Shown in pieces: positions 16,277 to 16,685 of a stretch of 16,685 bases of DNA (position 1 is its first letter; each line of letters starts with the position of its first letter). Position numbers and translations under genes: made by a program. The stretch comes from Suttonella ornithocola. Its GTDB lineage: Bacteria; Pseudomonadota; Gammaproteobacteria; Cardiobacteriales; Cardiobacteriaceae. The stretch lies in NCBI RefSeq assembly GCF_001889065.1, contig NZ_LWHB01000072.1:1-16685 (forward strand), given 5' to 3'. The notes under the pieces were generated by a model. It searched no databases. It was not told the origin of the DNA and worked only from the letters and a program-made list of their open reading frames with translations.

Positions 16277-16310
16277 AAAAAAGAACATCGCTTAAGCGAT
16301 GTTCTTTTTT
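16277..16310. terminator. Second, bidirectional terminator after gcd
   Basis: A perfectly symmetric 34-bp palindrome: A-run, then GAACATCGC, loop TTAA, GCGATGTTC, then T-run. Both strands give a strong stem followed by six U, so it can back up gcd termination and also stop transcripts coming leftward. No leftward gene is visible in the remaining 375 bp. Confidence 0.82.
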
Positions 16311-16377
16311 AGGCTTTGGGTACATTTATTAAAAATGATCATTTTTTCTATTCAATTTTGGTATTGTAATTTAAGAA

Positions 16378-16485
16378 TATAGCTAAATGTCTCTCACTCG
16401 CATACAGCGTTAGCTCGTTTGCTATACTGAGGTTGGCTATCTGTGGTTCGTCAGTTCATATGCAAGCTAACCCCATTCAGCTATA
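16378..16485. mobile_element. Correia-like miniature inverted-repeat element, copy 2 (108 bp)
   Basis: The left end TATAGCTAAATG (16378-16389) matches the complement of the right end CATTCAGCTATA (16474-16485) at 11 of 12 positions. CATAC begins at position 24 from the left (16401-16405), and its counterpart ATATG ends at position 24 from the right (16458-16462), exactly as in copy 1. The block GCATACAGCGTTAGCTC (16400-16416) is the reverse complement of copy 1's GAGTTAACGTTGTATGC (4797-4813) with 15 of 17 identities, so copy 2 is inverted relative to copy 1. The internal CTGTGGTTCGTC resembles a segment of the Neisseria Correia repeat as I remember it. There is no ORF inside. It lies between the gcd terminators and the putative rRNA leader. 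Confidence 0.75.
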
Positions 16486-16487
16486 AT
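16482..16487 (+). promoter_or_regulatory. TATAAT formed at the right end of repeat copy 2
   Basis: The last four bases of the element (TATA) plus the flanking AT make a perfect -10 hexamer 40 bp before the boxA-like site. A matching -35 is weak (TATGCA with 17-bp spacing), so promoter activity is only a possibility. It is placed where the promoter nearest an rRNA leader would be expected. Confidence 0.35.
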
Positions 16488-16525
16488 CCAAACAATCATT
16501 TTTGATCATAAAACCCTTTTTTCCC

Positions 16526-16537
16526 CGCTCTTTAACA
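16526..16537 (+). promoter_or_regulatory. rrn-type boxA antitermination site
   Basis: CGCTCTTTAACA differs from the E. coli rRNA leader boxA (TGCTCTTTAACA) only in the first base. In rRNA operons boxA is bound by NusB/NusE to prevent early termination and lies in the leader between the promoter and 16S. A small hairpin, ATCA and TGAT around a T-run, lies just upstream at about 16496-16506, where boxB would be. The window ends 148 nt after boxA, before any 16S start sequence. Confidence 0.6.
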
Positions 16538-16555
16538 ACCGAATAAAAAACAAAT

Positions 16556-16667
16556 ACTTGCAACAAGCAAAAAAACAAAAGGTCAACCAACAAAAAACCT
16601 TTAAAACCCTTGTGGCAAGTGCATCAAATCGAATAAAATTCGAGATTCCCCGCCGACTCATAGGCGG
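16556..16667 (+). other. Structured leader RNA region, probably rRNA operon leader
   Basis: Nested inverted repeats follow boxA. The outer stem is ACTTGCAACAAG (16556-16567) with CTTGTGGCAAGT (16609-16620), 11 of 12 paired. An inner stem is AAAGGT (16578-16583) with ACCTTT (16597-16602). Then come a small TCGAAT/ATTCGA hairpin (16629-16643) and CCGCC/GGCGG (16650-16667). No ORF of note is present. This fits a folded, untranslated rRNA leader running off the window, but the 16S gene itself is not seen. Confidence 0.45.
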
Positions 16668-16685
16668 CTTAGAAACCAACCAATT

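Noticed and set aside
16311..16685. A tRNA, CRISPR or coding gene in the right-end gap
   Set aside because: No cloverleaf, no regularly spaced repeats and no credible reading frame; the stems fit a leader RNA better.

Overview
The window is 16.7 kb of ordinary-looking chromosome from a low-GC gammaproteobacterium. FumC, IlvD, the grpE-dnaK-dnaJ order, a DolP-type BON lipoprotein and a membrane-bound PQQ glucose dehydrogenase all read as gammaproteobacterial. The exact genus cannot be fixed from sequence alone; Cardiobacteriales- or Moraxellaceae-like bacteria are my best guess. I see no phage, CRISPR array, transposase, tRNA or defence cassette.

Left part (1-4693, + strand): the 3' nine-tenths of gatA, then a tight co-directional run of a small NTF2-like protein (overlapping gatA by 11 bp), a TetR/AcrR-type regulator and a DUF945/YdgA-like envelope protein. 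After these comes fumC, with its own -10 box and a GC-rich terminator. The terminator is U-tracted on both strands and so can also end dnaJ transcription arriving from the other side.

Middle (4694-8644, - strand): the heat-shock chaperone cluster grpE-dnaK-dnaJ. grpE and dnaK each have a clear sigma-32 promoter (CTTGAT, 14 bp, CCC-rich -10). dnaJ has none; it sits behind a terminator-like hairpin that ends just before its start codon.

Right part (8729-16224, + strand): a large AsmA/YdbH-like envelope protein divergent from grpE, the outer-membrane lipoprotein dolP, ilvD, a roughly 490-bp gap that seems to hold the decayed 5' end of a TonB-dependent receptor gene, and gcd with two terminators after it. 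The last 200 bp carry an rrn-type boxA (CGCTCTTTAACA) and nested inverted repeats, so an rRNA operon probably begins just past the right edge.

The most interesting unannotated structure is a pair of 106- and 108-bp miniature inverted-repeat elements (4730-4835 and 16378-16485). They share TATAGC ends, a CATAY motif at exactly position 24 from all four ends, and a 17-bp internal block with 15 identities. They resemble the Correia repeats of Neisseria. One lies between dnaJ and the shared fumC/dnaJ terminator. The other lies just upstream of the putative rRNA leader, where its end completes a TATAAT hexamer.
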